Under the pieces are notes generated by a model that did not search any database, had not been told where the DNA came from, and was given only the letters and a program-made list of their open reading frames with translations. A program made the translations under genes and the position numbers. This document shows, in pieces, positions 52,413-64,000 of a stretch of 64,000 nucleotides of DNA. The stretch comes from Deinandra increscens subsp. villosa. Its lineage: Eukaryota > Streptophyta > Magnoliopsida > Asterales > Asteraceae. How positions within the stretch are numbered: the stretch's first letter is position 1; each line of letters starts with the position of its first letter. The stretch lies in assembly GCA_039602395.1 (NCBI GenBank), contig JBCNJP010000019.1, forward strand, positions 3,357,708-3,421,707, given 5' to 3'.

Positions 52413-53824
52413 CTGATAGACAGACAACATGTATGGATTTAGAATGTAGAACAGTCTTATGTTTTTAAACTACAAAAGAGACTAATGAATTTCATTTTTA
52501 AGCAAAACATGCTGAATAGTGCCTTCTTTTTTATTTGTGTCAAAACACAATGGATGTTGTTTAATAGGATCTATACCTTTTTAATTTGTAATTATTGTCT
52601 TTTATGTCCAATATTGTAATATTGTAATGTTATGCTATTTCTGTAGCTTATGTTGATTGGTTTGCGTGGGATAATGCTAAGCATCCATCCACTCTCAGAT
52701 GGCCAGAACAAAAAAAGCGTTTTATTCTTTCAAAATGGGAAGCCAAAAGGTAAATACATCCCTGTTTTATTGCTTAATATTTTCTTAGTATCAAACAAAC
52801 ATACACTTTTTGGAAAGAGTGCCTGGAAGAATGCGTGTCTCGAGAAAATTAAAGTATATTTTGAGTCTCAAGACTACCTTTTACGAGAAATTAAAGTAAT
52901 TTTGAGTCTCAAGACACAAAATGACAGCTCACATAAATATTTAGAAAAAAAAAATGCTTACTTACCTCTCTCCTCTCTCCAATGTGACATTTCTTTGACT
53001 CCCATCTTATATGAGTCTCACTCTTTTCTTCCTCTTACCTCTCCCGCAGCTGTTTCTCTTTTTTCAACTCTTTTCATCTTCTAAAGAATAAAATGTTGCC
53101 CTTTGTTAGTTCCTTGGCCTTTGGATCTCTTTCTTTTCTCTGCTTTTCTAGTTTATTATGGTGGCAGGTGGCTTACGAGGCTTACCATCTTCATCACAAC
53201 GAACAAGCAAGTCTTGTAGTGGTTCTCAGTCCGATCAAATGTTGCCCTTTGTCAATTCACCACCGATTAGGTATTTGAAAAACAAAATGTATTGTAACAA
53301 CCAGAATACCTAAAATGCCCCTATGTATTCAAAAGGGGCCAGAGAGCGGGTAACAAACCGTAAACAATTTTGTCACCAACTTGTTTTTCTATAACACAGA
53401 GTTGCTGTTAGCTATGGCATTTCGTTACAAACCGTGTGTATCTCAAAGAATGACAATTTTGTATATTTCAAAGTAATTTGCTATAAATACATTACTCTTT
53501 TTTTTGCAGACTAACTGACCTAGAAGTTATGAGGCTAGAAAAGGGGTATTCTCGGGATAGGACGGAGTACTAGGGTCCTGAAGTAGCAAAAAGTGAAGGA
53601 TATACTGAGTATGCTTTTCCAATAAACTTCTACTTTTTTAGTCTTAACTTATTAGTGTTTACATTTTTTTTCCACCGAATCTGGGACCGTAAATGAACAA
53701 CTACCAAGAATCTTAGAGGTCATCCCTTTCTTAACTAATTGTTGTGGTACTTATGTTTCCGAAGTCATGTTGTGTGATAACGATTGCCTTTGCATGATTG
53801 AGTTGTTAGCCATGAGATACACAA
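52413..53824. other. Intergenic, nothing recognised
   Basis: Open frames at 52650-53278 show no family resemblance. No repeat borders found. Confidence 0.35.
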
Positions 53825-53869
53825 TTATATGTCATGTTTTGACGTAGCCCACATTAGATTTCTTAGGTT

Positions 53870-54343
53870 CGGGATAATACGAACTGACCCAAACACGATT
53901 TTGTCCAAAACATCAATCAAACGAATATAGTTTGCCAAATATCTTAGGTTCAGGATAATACGAATTAAATTCATGCTATTGATATGATTTGTCACCGAGA
54001 CACCTTCACCCATTCTTGTGTTCACCCTTGTTCACCGAGACACCTTCACCCATTCTTGATTTGTAACGGCTTTTCATACATATTAGACAGAGCACTCATT
54101 ATGCCCCCAACTGTCGTCTCCTTCAGGATGTTAAAAACGCACATCCTTAGACAACGTCAGTCTAAAAACAACTTTGGCCTTCTTATCCAGACTTACCCAA
54201 TCAACTCCCTTCATCTCCTCTGGTTTCTCTCCCAAAACAACGTCTAACCCTTTCTCAACCAACAAGTCCTCAACTTGTATCTTCAACCAACTAAAGTCTC
54301 TACCGTCAAACTTCTCAATCCGAACTTTCCCGTCTTCAGCCAT
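53870..54343 (-). pseudogene. Copia Gag remnant (minus)
   Basis: From ATG 54343 the frame reads MAEDGKVRIEKFDGRDFSWL and continues through 'KIQVEDLLVEKGLDVVL' and 'WVSLDKKAKVVFRLTLS', the N-terminal Gag of a plant Copia family. After about 70 codons the frame breaks. Downstream pieces in other frames read ETTVGGIMSALSNMYEKPLQ and EGVSVTNHINSMNLI. A 27-base segment with AATGGGTGAAGGTGTCTCGG is duplicated near 53990-54060. Pol is absent. It belongs with the LTR at 55165-55513. Confidence 0.75.
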
Positions 54344-55149
54344 GATTACACATGACAAACAATATTTTCAAGCTCTAGAGAAATTAAACAAACTTTGTCA
54401 AATCGTTGAACCCCGAGAAACTACAAGTTAGCCTATCTAACAATAAACTCTAGCCCACCTCGAAAAATCCCGATCACAACCGACTCCGAAATAAGGTTTT
54501 TGAACCTCAAAAAAATCCCTTCAACTCAAAAATCTAGATCAAATTTCGATTAACACTAGCCCAAACTTCGAAGTATCAAGACCCGAGTCTAATTCGAACG
54601 AGTTTACGAACTTTAGATTTATAAAAAATCAAAATTCAAACTTCAGGACTAAGGTGTCAATGTAAATACTATAAACTTGAAGGTTTAATTTTGAAAATCC
54701 ACAAAATGACAAAAAAAAAATAATAACTTTCTTGGAAAAAACAAAACTGTTGACCTTTTTTTGTGTTTCTTCGCACCCCGTCGCAAATCATGCGGCGACC
54801 CCCCGTCTTAGTCGCCGACAACCGACACACACCGCCGGACAAAGCCAACTTCGCCGGCGACCCTTTACGCCGAGAACCACCTCAAAATCTCCTTTTATCC
54901 GGCGAAAAGCACCCGGAAAAACACAGATCTGGCGAACCACGACAAGAACCACTGCACACCACCGACGATCCTTTTCTTCTCAACAGATCTGTAACAGATC
55001 TACACAGATTTGCCCTCAAACATAATAGATGACCGAACAGAACCCAAACCTCACGAACGACTTAGATCTGAAAGAAACTCGCCTCGACTGGCGACGGCAG
55101 CGGAAAACACTCAGATCTATCGAACGGGACAACAAGAACCACGAATCAC
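54344..55149 (-). other. Untranslated region of the minus-strand Copia element
   Basis: Lies between primer-binding site and gag. Plus-strand open frames here (54732-55303) have no domain and cross the LTR, so I reject them as genes. Confidence 0.5.
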
Positions 55150-55162
55150 GGCTCAGATGCCA
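55150..55162 (-). other. Copia primer-binding site
   Basis: On the minus strand TGGCATCTGAGCC follows the LTR end after two bases. It differs from the usual TGGTATCAGAGCC at two positions. Confidence 0.7.
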
Positions 55163-55164
55163 GG

Positions 55165-55513
55165 TGTTAGGCTACATTGGGTATCGGTCACACACAAACA
55201 CACGAGAGAAACAAAGAAAATAAAGAACATGAGAGTTTTAGCGTGGTTCGATCAAAACCAATATACATACACGGGTTGCACTAGGAATATTTTCAGGTAT
55301 TAGAGGTACTCACACAGAACTACAAGATGCATATGCTCTATTTATAGAGCTCAATCTAGGGTTTACAATGTGCCGGACCATAACAAAGTGGGCCAAGCCC
55401 ATGGGCCACTAAAGTCTACATGTGGACCTAAAGCCCATCACAATTGGCTTAAAGCCTTCATTTTAATAACGAGAAGTTTCGAATCGTTATAATTTAAAAA
55501 GAACGATCTAACA
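55165..55513 (-). mobile_element. Copia LTR (349 bp)
   Basis: On the minus strand the LTR starts TGTTAGATCG and ends GCCTAACA, the canonical TG...CA with short inverted ends TGTTAG/CTAACA. It holds a TATA box (CTATAAATAGAGC near 55340) and is followed by a primer-binding site. The second LTR is not in the window; a related fragment is at 61795-61875. Confidence 0.82.
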
Positions 55514-56499
55514 CTTTAATATTATTAAACTATACGTTCTGAGCAACCCTAGCTTAGTCTTGGGTCGTCCAACACCAATGAATTTTTGTCGCGGTCGAGT
55601 ACATATCTAATTTTTTCTAAACCGAAACCTTAAGAAATTTGATATCGAACCTAATAAAATTTTTATACCGATCCTAAACTTTTAAAAAAAGTTAAAAATA
55701 TTGTTGAGTTCATTAGTGTCGGATCATATTTGTGAAACTAGATATTAATTTTTATTATACCGATAATCGGTCTCGCTTTCACCATCGGAAGCGAAGATGT
55801 TAGTACTAAGAATTATAACAATACTAAAAGCAAGGAAGGCAGTAAAAGAGAAAGGTAATGAGTAATTGGTTGCCTTAAGTTCATTGTTGGAAGTAATCTT
55901 AATAATGCAGGGATAGATGTGTGTGTTTCTTATAAGAATAAAGGTTTCACAGACCATGACCAAGATTTGGTCAAATGTTAGCTAGCTTGCTTTAAAAATA
56001 TAATTTTATTTAATTTTAATTACATTATTACATGTAAAGTATCAAACTCTAAAATTTGATCGCAAAACTTTCAAATTAAAATTTTATTTTTATAGTAGAT
56101 GACAAAGTTCAAACCTCATTCTGATAGATTTTTTTTAAATGTAGAATTATAGAAATTAATTTTGCACTTTAATATGTTATCGATACAATACACACTGTAA
56201 TTTGACCTCTTTATCATCAAAAGATGGTTGAAATTACGGGTCAAATTGCAATGTGTATTTTATCTGTACGAGAGAGATAGGGCCCCTTAGTGTGTTTGGG
56301 GTTTGAGTCTTCATGTTCAGGGGAGAAGCTTGGTTTAAAACGGGGATAGGGCCGGACTAGAGAGAGACGAATATGGCCGGACTAAGTATATATATATTTT
56401 TTTTACTGAACGAGTATAAATTTACTACTACGGAGCAAAAAAACGGACCGGGCCGGGGCTCGGGGCTCGGTCTGGCCCCTTAAAAGCTTCCCCCTTGTT
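55514..56499. other. Intergenic, nothing recognised
   Basis: AT-rich sequence. A 56330-56490 block with GGCCGG/GGGCCG words on both sides of an AT-rich centre may be a small MITE. Confidence 0.35.
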
Positions 56500-56985
56500 C
56501 ATGTTATAAAAGTTGGTGGTGGGTGCGGTTTAAATGGAACCAAGAGGGAGATGGGTTCGGGTCTTGGGCCGAGATCAAGAGGAAGAGTGGAAAGGGTGAG
56601 GTGAGATGAGAGTTGGCTCTTGAGTGTCTAAGTTTAGATGAGAGGTGGGGTTCCTTGATATCTTGGAACTATTTTAGGCTAAAGGGAGATAAGGAGCTAG
56701 AGGGATTTTCAAATAGATGTTGTGGATTAACAAGCACATTAACCAAAGGGTAATAGAAATGGTGGCTAAGGGGAGAATCTTGTATAAAGTGGATGATGGT
56801 AATGTTTTGCATGGTTAGGAGACATGGGTAGGAGGGAACAGAAACAGGCCGTTGGGACTAGATCCGTTACCGTTTTCCTCCATGGAACAAGAGAGCTTGT
56901 TGCTTCTTGGCAAAGCTTGTTGCGAAACGAAATCAATGAAGAACATTACCTTCAGATCGATCTCAGTTGCAAATTCGGATAGAGA
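56500..56985 (+). pseudogene. Possible LINE ORF2 C-terminal remnant
   Basis: Pieces in shifting frames read WWVRFKWNQEGDGFGSWAEI and, after stops, KGRILYKVDDGNVLHG and ETWVGG....RPLG. These resemble the 'KWWWRF...' and 'G...FW.D.W.G..PL' words after the RT domain of plant LINEs. Heavily decayed. The assignment is tentative. Confidence 0.4.
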
Positions 56986-57024
56986 CATGTTAATTGATAA
57001 GTTTAACTAGATAATGATACAAAT

Positions 57025-57453
57025 CAGTGTTTTAAAAACCGGTTCGAACCGGCCGGTTCGACCGGTTCGACCGGTGCCTCTAGCCGGTTTTTTAAAGGCC
57101 GGTTTTTTGGCAATAACCGGACCGGGTTAGACCGGCCGGTTTTCCGGTTTTTTCCGGTTCAACCGGTTTTCTGATTTTTTTTTTTATTTTTTTTATTATT
57201 TTTATTTTTTATTATTTTTTAAAGTTTAAAACTTATATTTTCTTATGAAATACATATTTGATATTATTTTTGAGTGGTTTATATTTGTATTTTAACTACT
57301 TTTGTTAGGGTGTACAAGTTTATTAGCATTTTTATAAAAAAATATATATAAATCCCCTAACCGGTTCAACCACCCGGTCTAACCGGTCCGACCGGTCGAA
57401 CCAGTCCCGGAAGGTTTTCCGGTTCAACTAAAAAACCGGTTTTTAAAACATTG
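57025..57453 (-). mobile_element. hAT MITE with CCGGTT-rich ends, copy 2 (inverted)
   Basis: 429 bp with perfect 8-bp duplications ATACAAAT (57017-57024, 57454-57461). Ends CAGTGTTTTAAAAACCGG and, inverted, CAATGTTTTAAAAACCGG. Its interior is the reverse complement of 14653-15087, including the AT-rich centre, apart from a small insertion near 57310. Confidence 0.88.
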
Positions 57454-57461
57454 ATACAAAT

Positions 57462-58242
57462 TAGGTTTTCCATCTCAGGTGTCTAGTTATAAAAAGATGA
57501 TTAAGAGGTGCATAATAACAACACCAAAAACCTAGCCATTGTCTCCATCTCTTCCTAACTTTTCTCACCAAATCTCATACATCTTAAGGGGAACCAATGC
57601 AAGGCGTCATCATTTTCAACATGTCAGCTATATCATTTTCTGCAAGATCGAAATTCATAAAGTTTTATTGCTTTGAGGTTTGATTAATGTCTCATGATTG
57701 AATTGATCTTCGATTCACTTTCATATGTTGATTGTATTCTCGAGTTATAATCAAACATGATAGAGATATTATAATTAGTCTAAAAACATTAAGAAAATAG
57801 TAATATAGATATATCTTATAAATATGCAATACGAAATAAACTGCATATAAAAGCATTGACGGAGTCACAAGTAAACGACCAACAACTTTTTTTAAATGAC
57901 AAACTCTTATTAACATATCATGGCTATTAAGAAACTAAAAATCCGAAAAAGGACAAACTAACACAAATAGACTAAACATCGGCCGAAGCAGCAAGACAGA
58001 AAATGCAACAACAAACATTACAAATCATTAAAATCACACCAACGACTAATGGACAATCAACTATAAATGCATATGATGAGTAGTAAGTAGTAACTAAGAT
58101 CCGTGCTAGATTTCTTTGCTTTTTCTTTATTGAAAAAAAGGTCAGATCTACAAGAAAGAGATAGAAACAATGGAATGATGTCACTCAAAAACAAAACAAA
58201 AAAGTGAAGAAAATACGTATATAAAATAGTCAACAACTCACC
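57462..58242. other. 3' flank of the receptor kinase gene
   Basis: No gene recognised. Probably includes the kinase 3' UTR (minus strand). Confidence 0.35.
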
Positions 58243-61200
58243 TCAAATATTTTGTAACGTATCCAAAATATGTTGTAGTTCATGGACAACATTTTCGATA
58301 TTCATCCGTTGTGGTGGAGAATCTACTGAACACAATACTCCAATCTTCACAATTGAAGCCAAGCTTTCTTCCATTTTCATTGCATCTGGTGTACTAGTTT
58401 GCATAGCACTTGCATCCTCTTGAAGGAAATTAAGAAGTTCACTATCAATAACATTGAGTACATGGTCCGGTAAGGCCATATACACAAATTTATGAAGGTT
58501 GAGGTCATCATTAAATATGTCGTTTGTAGGACTTTTCCGTGTCATTACCTCTAACAATAATATTCCAAAACTGTAAACATCCCCGCTAGCTGTCATTTCG
58601 TTCCCAAGACCATACTCTGCAACTTATAAACATTTAATTTGAACAAAAGGTAATTTTGTAAGTAAATATGAGTATTTAAATACATGAATTAAAATTTTAC
58701 CGGGAGGTGCATAACCAACTGTTCCTTTAACACCAGTTGTGGAGTTTTGGTTTGAACTTGTTTGAATAAATCGAGTTAAACCGTAGTCTCCAACATGAGC
58801 TACCATATCATCATCAAGTAGAATGTTGCTAGGCTTCAAGTCCCCATGAACAATAGTTGTCTCAGAATGGTTATGAAGATAATCAAGGGCATATGCGACA
58901 TTCACAAGGATATTCACTCTTTGAAGAAGATTCAACCGTGACGTTCTTGTACTTGAATGCAACCAATCATGTAAACTCCCGTTAGGCATGAGCTCATAAA
59001 CTATGGCTTTGAAATCATTTCCTTGAAAATCAATGCTAGAACATGAAGTTATTATCTTCAACAAGTTCCTATGTCTAATACTTCTCCATGCTTCACATTC
59101 CCTCATAAAGCTTCTTTGTGCTTCTCGATTTTGAAGATGTAAAACTTTAACAGCAACGTATCTGTGTACATGATCAAGATGTCCTTTGTAGACAGAGCTG
59201 AACCCACCCTCACCAATCAAATTTGCTTCAGAGAAACCATCGGTAGCCTTAAGAAGTTGATTGTATGAAACTTTCAAGAATCTTTCGCTCATCTCTGATT
59301 GTGACGCTTGGCTCTTTCTTTTCTTCTTACACCAAGAGTACACAAAACATGATATGGTGAAAAGTGTAAATATAGTCAAAATGACTATAACAAACACGGG
59401 AAGCCTTATTTTGTGATTTTTCATCTCCTTGCATTTGGGTAACCGAAGTTCAACCAAGCCACCACAAAGCCTAATATTCCCCTCAACTGAAAATGCACTT
59501 GCATTAGAGAACAATCCTAATACTGGTACTTCACCCTCAAAATCATTAGAAGATAGGTTCAAATACTCTAATGATAATTCTTGTAGGAAATGAGGAATTC
59601 GACCGGATAAATTATTTTGAGAAACATCTAGAAGCACCATTCCTCTCAAGGAACGTAGTGATGGTGGTATCTCGCCTTGAAATAAGTTTCCACTGAGGGA
59701 TAAGACTGAGAGGCTAGTGCAACCACCAAGACTACTGGGAATGTTACCTGATAAATTATTATAGGATAAATCCAGCACATCCAACATCTTTAGTTCTCCA
59801 ACCTCTAATAGAAGCGAACCAGAAAGGTGGTTTTGAGAAAGCTCTAATGCTATGGATAGAGATGAAAGTTTAAGAATTTCCTTAGGTATTTTGCCATTGA
59901 GTTTGTTATTATAAAGCTCCAACTGTAATAGATGGTGCAGATTACCTAGGCTTGATGGAATGTAGCCTTCCAAATTGTTTGAATCTAAATCTAATTCAAT
60001 CAACATTGATAAATTCCCAATTTCATCTGGAATTTGCCCTGAAAACTGATTCTCGTAAAAGCTAGCAATTTGTAAGTTATTAAGCATACCAATGGTAGAG
60101 GGGATTTTTCCGGTGAATCGATTGGTTGCTAAACTAAAAGTGGTCAAGCCAACTAGATTACCTATACTTGAAGGGAGGTTTCCATGTAGCTGATTTCCAT
60201 CTAAATGTAGAAATGATAATTGAGAAGAAAGATTACCGATTGAACTAGGTAGCACACCTTGAAAATTGCAATAACTAAGTTCCAAGAGCTTCAATTTACT
60301 AGAGTTTTTCAAAGAACCAATAAACTTCATTTCATCAACTTCTCCATGTCCATAGTGGTTTATTGAATTTATCTCTCTTAGATTTGTAAAGTCAATTGAG
60401 ATCTTCCCACTAAAACTGTTGTTAATCATTTCAAGAAATTCTAATTTTGAGCAATTGGATATTGATTGTGGAAGAAGTCCACTTAGTTGATTCACGCTTA
60501 ACTGAATGATGACAAGATTAGGGAGCATTACACCAAAGGCCAGAGGAAGACTACCAGTAAGCTGATTCTCCGCCATGGTAAAATCACTTAGGAGTGAGAG
60601 GTTATAAATGGAACGAGGGATTGTTCCATTTAAGTTGCATCCACCAAAGTAAATTCCTTTTAAGCCTTTCAAACAACCTAAGGTGTCTGGAATGCTCCCA
60701 CCCAACGGGTTCCTTGCAATCGAGAACAATTCCATTGAAGTGATATTCCCCATGAAAGGTGAGATTCCACCTGTTAAGAGATTTTTATCTAGTGCAAGAG
60801 TATTAAGTTTTGAAAGGAAACTGATCTCAATTGGTATGCTTCCAACTAACTTATTATTGCCTAGATCAAGCCTTTCAAGCTTGGTACAACTAGACAAATT
60901 AGTTGGAATGACTCCACTAAATTTGTTTTTATTAAGATAGAGGGCACGTAACCTAGATAGATGACTCACTTCATGAGGGATGGTTCCTTTAAAGCTATTG
61001 TTAGTGAGAAGAAACTCACGAAGAAAGCTAAGGTTCCCAACATGAGGAGACAAAGAGCCTTCTAGGCCTTTGGAATTCATTTTTAAAGCGGTCACTCGTT
61101 TGTGTCGCTTCCCACATGAAACACCATCCCAATCACAGAAAGGAAATGACTCGTTCCATGAGGTTAGAACTCCATATGGATCTTTGGTGATCATCGACTT

Positions 61201-61341
61201 AAACTTCAACAAAGCATGATAATCTGTATCATTGTTTCCGCCATATGTATAAGAAATGTTGGAGAGGATAAAAAATAACGTAACAATAGCAATTTGAAAG
61301 GAAGATATTGTTAAGCAAGTCATTCGTTGCCTTGACATCAT
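58243..61341 (-). CDS. LRR receptor-like Ser/Thr kinase, LRR-XII (EFR/Xa21-like) type
   Basis: Two exons, 61341-58701 and 58616-58243, joined in phase 1 inside the kinase (...GYAPP|EYGLG..., a conserved intron site), giving 1004 residues. Order: hydrophobic signal peptide (about 14-35), LRRNT cap (HALLKFKSMITKDPYGVLTSWN...FCDWDGVSC), about 20 leucine-rich repeats, transmembrane helix (PVFVIVILTIFTLFTISCFV) followed by KKKRKS, then the kinase: P-loop IGEGGFSSVYKG, Lys in VAVKVL, catalytic loop VHGDLKPSNILL, activation segment beginning DYG. Members sit in the plasma membrane and several sense microbial peptides; the ligand here is unknown. The His-Gly-Asp loop makes it a non-RD kinase, as in immune receptors. 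DFG reads DYG. TATATAAAAGG lies about 45 bases upstream of the ATG. No lesion seen. Confidence 0.93.
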
Positions 61342-61385
61342 TTATTTTGGGAGATAAATTTATGATCTGAAGACTAGTTGTTGGC

Positions 61386-61398
61386 CTTTTATATATAA
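61386..61398 (-). promoter_or_regulatory. TATA box of the receptor kinase gene
   Basis: On the minus strand TATATATAAAAGG lies about 45-57 bases before the ATG, implying a very short 5' UTR if this start is used. A second Met is the next codon and another follows five residues later. Confidence 0.55.
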
Positions 61399-61794
61399 CA
61401 TGTATGTAGATAATGAATGAAGTGAATACAATCCACAAGTTTCTTAGCACCTTCACCAAGAGAAAGTGGTTACTACACTCAGCCTCAAAAGTCAAAAATA
61501 ACTCAAGATGAAAACTAATACAAATATGTCTATAAATCAACATATTTCCAAACTTATGTCCTTGGTCATAAGTAGTCAAAAATGTGATTGGTAGCGTTTT
61601 AACATGCATTCCACCAAGTTTGCCATTTAGATGAAACATCATGAAAGAACATCACACAATCCCAGCCTTCGTGTCAAGATACCACTAATATGAGATAACT
61701 ATAACCTATTATTAATCATAGGAGCTTTCAAATGACTTACGGAAGAGAAGACAAAAAAACTCGTTTTTAAAGGCAAACTCACACCTTATATCAC
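61399..61794. other. Upstream region of the receptor kinase gene
   Basis: No exon recognised. An open frame overlapping the gene start (61229-61642) has no family resemblance. Confidence 0.35.
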
Positions 61795-61875
61795 TTTATT
61801 AACAAGTCTTGAATCCTTATAATTTAAAAATAACAATGATCTAACACATTAAAAAGAACTATACGCTATTCTATA
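61795..61875 (-). repeat. Fragment related to the Copia LTR at 55165-55513
   Basis: CTTATAATTTAAAAA...ATCTAACAC.TTAAA resembles the outer end of that LTR (55480-55540), and the similarity continues a little past the LTR border. Confidence 0.45.
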
Positions 61876-62209
61876 GAGTAATTCTTCTATGGTATACACT
61901 TAATGTATTTTAAGTGGACTTGTAAAGTGGAAGACCATAAACCACAAACTCACAAAGTCTTCTAAGCCTTTTTTGGTTTAGAAAATAGAGGGAGCAATCA
62001 TTAGTTATTAAGACTCTTTTTAAATGTCAATTAAGCATGCGCATAATCTTTGTTGGTAGTGCTAATTGTGATTATGGTGGGTTTTATCTTGAATCTTGTG
62101 ATTACACACTCATTATTATTTTTTTTAAACATCAAACACTTAAACATCTGAAATCAACCTAGCAAATGGATCACCCTTTTGTCAAATAACAGATCGTGAA
62201 GACCCGGTC
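61876..62209. other. Intergenic, nothing recognised
   Basis: AT-rich sequence with no supported feature. Confidence 0.35.
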
Positions 62210-63560
62210 CACACTGTTGGGTTTCGACAGTGGTATACGGGTGCCCGGTGACGAAAAAAAAAACTTGACCGTTTAAATAAAACATTACCGACCGGGTTTA
62301 GTGAATTAAGAGTTAAAACGGATTAAACCGGTAATCCGTTTACGCAGCGGAATAAATAAATTTACTAATTTTATACGCGTAAACCGAAGGTGTCGAAATC
62401 GTGTCAACAGGATCACGATCACCAAAAATATTTAATCACGCAAACACCATTTCGCGGTAAACATTTTAGCGCGAAAATAATAACGATTACATTAATCGAA
62501 ATTAAATATCTAAACTAAAACCGGAGTTTAGATATACCTTCGCGGTGTTCTAACAAACGTTAGAGACACCGAGGGTCAACAAGATGACGCTAGGGTTTCA
62601 CGGAAAAATAATCCGAACCGGCGGATTAAATCGTTTGCAAATCGCATACACCGTCTCAAACGGATTCGTTGAGAATAGCAACGATTCCGTTTATGGTGGT
62701 GACAAGCGAGCACAAGTCGAATCGAGACGGTGACGGCGGCTAGGGTTTAGCCGGGCGATTACCACGATTATTACGACGAGGGCTCGCACTCGTAAAATCG
62801 TGACGACGACGATTGTACCGATGAGTGGTGATGGAAACGCGTCGTAGTGAAACGGAGCTACGCTAGGTCGCGACGGCGAGCTAGGGTTTGACGGCGGCGA
62901 CGGCCCTATGAAAGGGGTTGGCGTCGCCTATGGTGAATCATGGGACGATGGTGATTGTCTTACCTTGATCAATCACGCGAAAGGGATCGTCCGGTTGCTT
63001 CTCGTCTAACACCGTCTTCTAGGGTTCCACCAAGGAAGCAAGACGACCAAGCTCTAGATGAGGTTGGTTTGCGTGAAGGGAGGGGACGAGGGAGAAGGGA
63101 GGTGGCAGCACTAAAAGTGGCGCAGAGAGAGGGGAGAGGGTGTGGAGGAATGAGCAACCAAAACTCCTCCCCTAGCTCTCTATATATAATGGATTGATCA
63201 TGGGCTTTATGGAAAACCTAAGCCCATGAGGATCCAGTCCATTAACCCTTCTCCAAGTAATTTAAAATTACAATTAATCCCCTTTTAGTTTGCGATTAAT
63301 TAATAAAACAACTTTATTAATTTTACAAGTCGCAAACTACGAGAAACATAAATAACTATTTATTTATTTCACCATAAAACATTAATCAAATGTTTTTCTC
63401 CGTTTATTTAATTATTTCAAGAATAATTATTTGTAATTAATTAGGAAAATTGGATTTTAATAATACAAGTTTTGTCTTGTTGGCGGATAATAATACGAGT
63501 TTTAAAATTTGCTCACAATAATACCAATTAATGAGGTAGGTGCTTATAATGAAATGCCGT
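62210..63560 (-). repeat. Probable decayed LTR/retroelement segment
   Basis: The left part (62210-62580) resembles 690-935. On the minus strand a TATA-like TATATATAGAGAGC lies near 63185 with GGGCTT..GGCCCA words upstream, an LTR-like promoter arrangement. GC-rich GACGGCG words fill 62700-62920. No gag or pol is seen. Confidence 0.4.
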
Positions 63561-63744
63561 TAGTTTTTAACTAACGGCGTTAGTGGTTTGCTGACGTGGC
63601 ACTCAATGTGTGTTTCTTTTAACAATTATCATAATATATGGACTGGTTTGTAATATCTAATACTTTATTTTTTAATTTTCTATAAAGATATAAAAAAAAA
63701 AATCATCGGCCTCCCCCTAGCTAGGGTTCCGGCAACCAGGTTCC
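63561..63744. other. Spacer, nothing recognised
   Basis: AT-rich sequence between the repeats. No feature. Confidence 0.3.
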
Positions 63745-63932
63745 CTCCGGTGACCTCTCACTGTGGTTAGCCCCCTCCATCTCCGACGACGCAACCAGAC
63801 CAACCTCCGGCGACCTCTCACTGTGGTTAGCCCCCTCCATCTCCGACGACGCAACCAGACCAACCTCCGGCGACCTCTCACTGTGGTTAGCCCCCTCCAT
63901 CTCCGACGACGCAACCAGACCAACCTCCGGCG
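63745..63932. repeat. 60-bp tandem repeat, about 3 copies
   Basis: Period exactly 60 bp. The second and third units are identical and contain CGACCTCTCACTGTGGTTAG and CTCCGACGACGCAACCAGAC. Because 60 is divisible by 3, open frames on the minus strand run through it (63717-63954) but they encode only the repeat. Confidence 0.92.
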
Positions 63933-64000
63933 TTCGCATGACCCGGAACGTCAATTTCTCACGACCTGGAACGAATCAAACAAAGTCAATTTCTCACGAC

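Noticed and set aside
54732..55303. Plus-strand open frames of about 90-97 codons
   Set aside because: They overlap the minus-strand Copia leader and LTR and show no family resemblance.
61229..61642. 137-codon minus-strand frame upstream of the receptor kinase
   Set aside because: It overlaps the kinase signal-peptide exon in another frame and the promoter; no domain.
63745..63932. CRISPR-like repeat
   Set aside because: The 60-bp units are contiguous without spacers and the genome is eukaryotic.

Overview
The window looks like nuclear DNA of a flowering plant. It is AT-rich and has spliced genes with GT-AG introns and plant-only gene families: an LRR-XII receptor kinase, an F-box/FBA protein, FAR1-type transposase, type-A response regulator and myosin XI fragments. 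It is dense in plant transposons. A eudicot, possibly an asterid such as Asteraceae, is my guess from general resemblance; nothing in the window proves the family.

Genes that look intact: a small HIG1-domain (hypoxia-responsive) protein at 7.3-7.8 kb (+), a BTB/POZ protein at 10.7-11.8 kb (+), a NOP53-like ribosome-biogenesis protein in 11 exons at 16.4-19.4 kb (+), an F-box/FBA protein at 40.1-41.3 kb (-) and a 1004-residue LRR receptor kinase at 58.2-61.3 kb (-). They look like unrelated single genes scattered among repeats; I see no pathway linking them.

The rest is mobile DNA and gene debris. 3.5-6.8 kb holds Copia remnants and a hAT-like element with three nested 178-bp elements. 14.6-16.1 kb holds two hAT MITEs with 8-bp target duplications. 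From 20.2 to 25.4 kb at least seven transposable elements of several families are strung end to end, separated only by (TA)n tracts. The last (TA)n tract abuts the left end of a large Mutator-like unit (25.4 to about 38.2 kb). That unit carries a broken FAR1/MULE transposase (+) and a convergent Ulp1/C48-protease-like gene (-). A stranded two-exon 3' end of a NUP88/MOS7-like gene follows, then a tRNA-derived SINE.

43.4-44.6 kb is a nest: a Helitron inside a Tourist-like MITE inside an older repeat. 45.1-46.1 kb is the C-terminal part of a non-LTR-type reverse transcriptase polyprotein. 46.4-52.4 kb carries same-strand exon fragments of unrelated genes (P-type H+-ATPase, type-A response regulator, myosin XI), which is the pattern expected of exon capture. 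53.9-55.5 kb is a decayed Copia element (-) with a well-defined LTR and primer-binding site.

The most interesting system is the family of (TA)n-flanked elements. They share a terminal signature, and the FAR1-transposase unit has a left end homologous to one of the non-autonomous members.
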